A stretch of DNA of 8,941 bases, from NCBI GenBank assembly GCA_016722525.1, contig JADKJB010000023.1:1-8941 (forward strand), given 5' to 3'. Below the pieces are notes generated by a model. The model saw nothing but the letters and a program-made list of their open reading frames with translations. It did not search any database and was not told where the DNA came from. The position numbers were made by a program, and so were the translations under genes. Numbering within the stretch: position 1 is the stretch's first letter; every line of letters begins with the position of its first letter. Positions 7,558 to 8,941 of the stretch are shown one piece after another. Source of the stretch: Bacteroidota bacterium. GTDB lineage: Bacteria > Bacteroidota > Bacteroidia > AKYH767-A > OLB10.

Positions 7558-7797
7558 ATCAATTCGCTGCAGGAATTGTTCAATATGACTTATACTCCAT
7601 CTGAATATCATTATACACTTTATTACTATGATCGTGCTGGAAATCTTTTGAAAACGGTACCACCAAAGGGGGTAAAACCTTTTGACAATGTTACTGTACA
7701 AACTTTAATAAATGATCCATCCCAAATAGCAGATCCCTATCCTGATCATGATTACGTTTCAAGTTATCAATATAATACCTTGAATAAGGTTTGTTGA
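6475..7797 (+). CDS. Fragment: Cys-module array and first YD repeat of RHS protein
   Basis: This is 440 residues in one clean frame; the ATG at 6475 is internal. It begins CPRCFSCTEVQNAIDAFN and carries modules 2-7 of the Cys-bounded array (6499-7557). It then passes into the RHS part with YYYDRAGNLLKTVPPKGV (7621-7675), a YD repeat of the kind strongly conserved in Bacteroidota RHS proteins. It ends DHDYVSSYQYNTLNKV. The stop TGA at 7795 results from an extra T in the TTT at 7790-7792; the next frame continues VEQYTPDAASQFFWYDGLGR. Confidence 0.8.
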   Translation: MACPRCFSCTEVQNAIDAFNTDPSNSGFIGQPVYALVLSNYLNKQFGFFYTMEDYYDFISKCNENSTMSDCDRVKLAYAEWESDPNINSKYPLALYLNMITGLGKSIQGWLLYFSDCSPVGYDPNNPVNLIPFNNPPTSCDLLKAAVDAYWNTSGVNTGLNWESDMKNFILTNYWNVGNWSNLLQNCSTFKDLTIAPGNTCNYLAQLKNDVQSANPPIINEYNAFLEKVHLLVFPSFSINYAVNAINFCNLQFTSPNCSTLLPIMNAWFNNLQSNEDFATFANTYTSWNFPAASYESWMAECYTSFNGKLCYKDLLPEVKNDTDDCYEQLLSFAEGNAINAWENYIQGLEADFYAGYISPCINSLQELFNMTYTPSEYHYTLYYYDRAGNLLKTVPPKGVKPFDNVTVQTLINDPSQIADPYPDHDYVSSYQYNTLNKVC

Positions 7798-7900
7798 ACA
7801 GTACACTCCTGATGCCGCAAGTCAGTTTTTTTGGTACGATGGTCTTGGAAGGGATTTATTTAAGTCAAAACCAGGAGCAGAATGGAGGCGATTTCTATAG
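7793..7900 (+). CDS. Fragment: YD repeat WYDGLGR, frame 2
   Basis: This is a short bridge with VEQYTPDAASQFFWYDGLGR, matching the family pattern QYTPDG..S.FWYD.LGR. True coding ends at the GGG at 7851-7853, where one extra G moves the reading to frame 3 (IYLSQNQEQNGG). It includes a T7 run at 7826-7832 that is read in frame. The later residues up to TAG at 7898 are out of frame. Confidence 0.65.
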   Translation, partial: VEQYTPDAASQFFWYDGLGRDLFKSKPGAEWRRFL

Positions 7901-8941
7901 TTATTCTCGATATGATAACTTAAGTAGAATTATTGAGTATGGTAAAATAAAGATATATCCATGGAACCCAACATTAATTAATAGTTTTAACTTTTTCAGC
8001 AATTATATTGCTCAAAACACAGTTCCTAAAACAGAGGTCGTACGGACTTATTACGATGAGAATATTTTCTCGTCATTCACGCTGGAGAATTTAAATATGC
8101 GGGTAGCTTCTACTACATATTCGCCCGGCACACCAGCAGATGAAAATGATTACATGACAGCAACACATTATACTTACGACATAAGTGGTAATGTAGCATC
8201 AGTATATCAGGAAAACAAATCAATTGCCTGTGCTTACTTCGATCAAAGCATAAAGGAGATTAAATATCAATACGACTTAATTAGTGGCAAAGTAAACAAA
8301 GTAATTTTCCAGCCTGACCAGCCTGATCAGTTCATTCATTCTTACTTCTATGATGCGGATAACCGTTTAAAAATGGTGAAGACTAGTAATAATGATGTTG
8401 CATTTACAGATGAAGCTAATTATACGTATTATTTACATGGACCTTTAGCCCGTACATTGCTGGGTCAAAACAATATTCAGGGCCTTGATTATGCTTATAC
8501 CATACAAGGCTGGCTGAAAGGGGTAAATAGTAGCCTTCGCCAACCATGGCGTGAAATGGGGCGTGATGGATGGGTGCCTCCAGCTGGTTCGGGACTTACA
8601 AGCCCGAATGAATTGGTAGGAAGAGACGTGTTTTCATTTACGCTTAGTTACTTTGACGACGATTATCGTCCGGTAGGTGGTGCAGCTATTCACCCCGAGA
8701 TTTCCGAGAGTGGCAATACATGGATCACTAATTATGCAGGAAGCTTGTATAACGGAAACATCCGGAATATGACTGTTGATTTGGAGTTGAGTGAATTTCC
8801 TGCCATGGGAACCGCCTATAAATACGCTCAGTTGAATAGGTTGGTGGGTACCCAAACAATGTTTAAGCCAAATCATCAGAGATGGGAATGGGATGTTAAT
8901 TCTACAAGGACTCAAGCGTCTGAAGAACCGGAAATTACATA
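7854..8941 (+). CDS. Fragment: YD-repeat region of RHS protein approaching the core, 3'-partial
   Basis: Frame 3 stays open from here through the last base, about 362 codons, with no stop in the window. It reads IYLSQNQEQNGGDFYSYSRY, then a series of YD-type repeats: YSRYDNLSRIIEYG, YTYDISGNVASVY, YQYDLISGKVNKV, YFYDADNRLKMV and YKYAQLNRLVGTQ. The family landmarks LDYAYTIQGWLKGVNS (8484-8532), ELVGRDVFSFTLSYF (8613-8657) and LYNGNIRNMTVDL (8748-8786) are in the expected order. In related proteins these precede the RHS core and a variable C-terminal tip, which must lie to the right of this window. YD repeats wind into the strands of the RHS shell. Confidence 0.85.
   Translation, partial: MYLSQNQEQNGGDFYSYSRYDNLSRIIEYGKIKIYPWNPTLINSFNFFSNYIAQNTVPKTEVVRTYYDENIFSSFTLENLNMRVASTTYSPGTPADENDYMTATHYTYDISGNVASVYQENKSIACAYFDQSIKEIKYQYDLISGKVNKVIFQPDQPDQFIHSYFYDADNRLKMVKTSNNDVAFTDEANYTYYLHGPLARTLLGQNNIQGLDYAYTIQGWLKGVNSSLRQPWREMGRDGWVPPAGSGLTSPNELVGRDVFSFTLSYFDDDYRPVGGAAIHPEISESGNTWITNYAGSLYNGNIRNMTVDLELSEFPAMGTAYKYAQLNRLVGTQTMFKPNHQRWEWDVNSTRTQASEEPEIT

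Larger units (their letters stand above)
2655..8941 (+). pseudogene. Giant Bacteroidota RHS/YD-repeat protein, multiply frameshifted, 3'-partial (gene-level entry)
   Basis: This is one gene of about 2,095 codons in the window, continuing past the right edge. Read through corrected shifts it gives, in order: signal peptide; beta-rich N-terminal region; a segment with YELEWLFIDKYS and VYRVRPVEYV; the family landmark SYFDGLNRSRQS; a Cys-rich middle; seven Cys-bounded modules; YD repeats; and the approach to the RHS core. Shift positions, approximate. Extra base: 2675-2677 (CCC), 2802-2805 (AAAA), about 3190, about 6430, about 6480, 7790-7792 (TTT), 7851-7853 (GGG). Missing base: 2711-2713 (TTT), about 2867, about 3282, 3446-3447 (GG), 3602-3606 (A5), about 5882, 6190-6193 (TTTT). 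Gains and losses balance, and I see no in-frame stop in the joined reading. RHS proteins form a hollow beta shell and often carry a C-terminal toxin, but many Bacteroidota members have no known function. The toxin tip is not in the window. Type is pseudogene only because the frame is broken as written. Confidence 0.85.

Noticed and set aside
7826..7832. T7 run as a phase-variation switch
   Set aside because: It is the longest run I noticed in the gene, yet it reads in frame (SQFFWYD). The nearby shifts are at other, shorter runs, so there is no evidence of switching here.
2655..7853. Programmed ribosomal frameshifting as the explanation for the frame changes
   Set aside because: There are about 14 changes in both directions, at varied short runs, with no repeated slippery heptamer that I can see. 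Programmed sites are normally single.
8310..8327. Two tandem 9-base units (CAGCCTGAC, CAGCCTGAT)
   Set aside because: They encode QPD repeated within a coding region; too short to suggest an element or regulatory site.
4613..8915. Antisense open stretches at 4613-4816, 7519-7701 and 8634-8915
   Set aside because: They lie opposite recognisable RHS regions and their translations look like random reverse-frame protein.

Overview
The window looks like an AT-rich Bacteroidota chromosome segment (Cytophagia, Saprospiria or Flavobacteriia type; the exact group cannot be told). Support comes from the protein families, very Asn/Tyr-rich secreted proteins, and starts without a Shine-Dalgarno sequence. 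Everything is on the + strand. I see no RNA gene, insertion sequence, CRISPR array, convincing promoter or terminator, and no gene-free stretch over 300 bases.

Layout: (1) 1-1953 is the 3' part of a large secreted or surface protein. It enters from the left edge and ends in a jelly-roll-like domain plus a YD-type tail. (2) 1955-2646 is a small exported protein of about 230 residues, starting one base after the previous stop and broken by one frameshift. (3) 2655-8941 is one giant RHS/YD-repeat protein. It starts 8 bases after gene 2 and runs off the right edge. In order it has a signal peptide, a beta-rich N-terminal region, a long Cys-rich middle, an array of about seven Cys-bounded modules, YD repeats, and the approach to the RHS core.

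The main caution is that gene 3 does not appear as one open frame. It reads as one continuous, family-like protein of about 2,095 codons only if roughly 14 single-base shifts are corrected (7 apparent extra bases, 7 apparent missing bases). Most lie in short homopolymer runs. I found no in-frame nonsense codon in the corrected reading. This pattern fits homopolymer-length errors in the sequence better than biological decay, although a real pseudogene cannot be excluded. The individual open stretches are listed as fragments of one gene and should not be read as separate genes.

The tight spacing suggests one operon. From memory, Bacteroidota genomes often carry this trio: a large surface protein with a GYEDL-like region and a YEYD...GNLIRIKKET tail, a small exported protein, and a giant RHS protein. 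Its role is not settled. The RHS protein could be a polymorphic toxin or shell, or a surface adhesion/gliding-type protein. The C-terminal tip that would decide this lies beyond the window.
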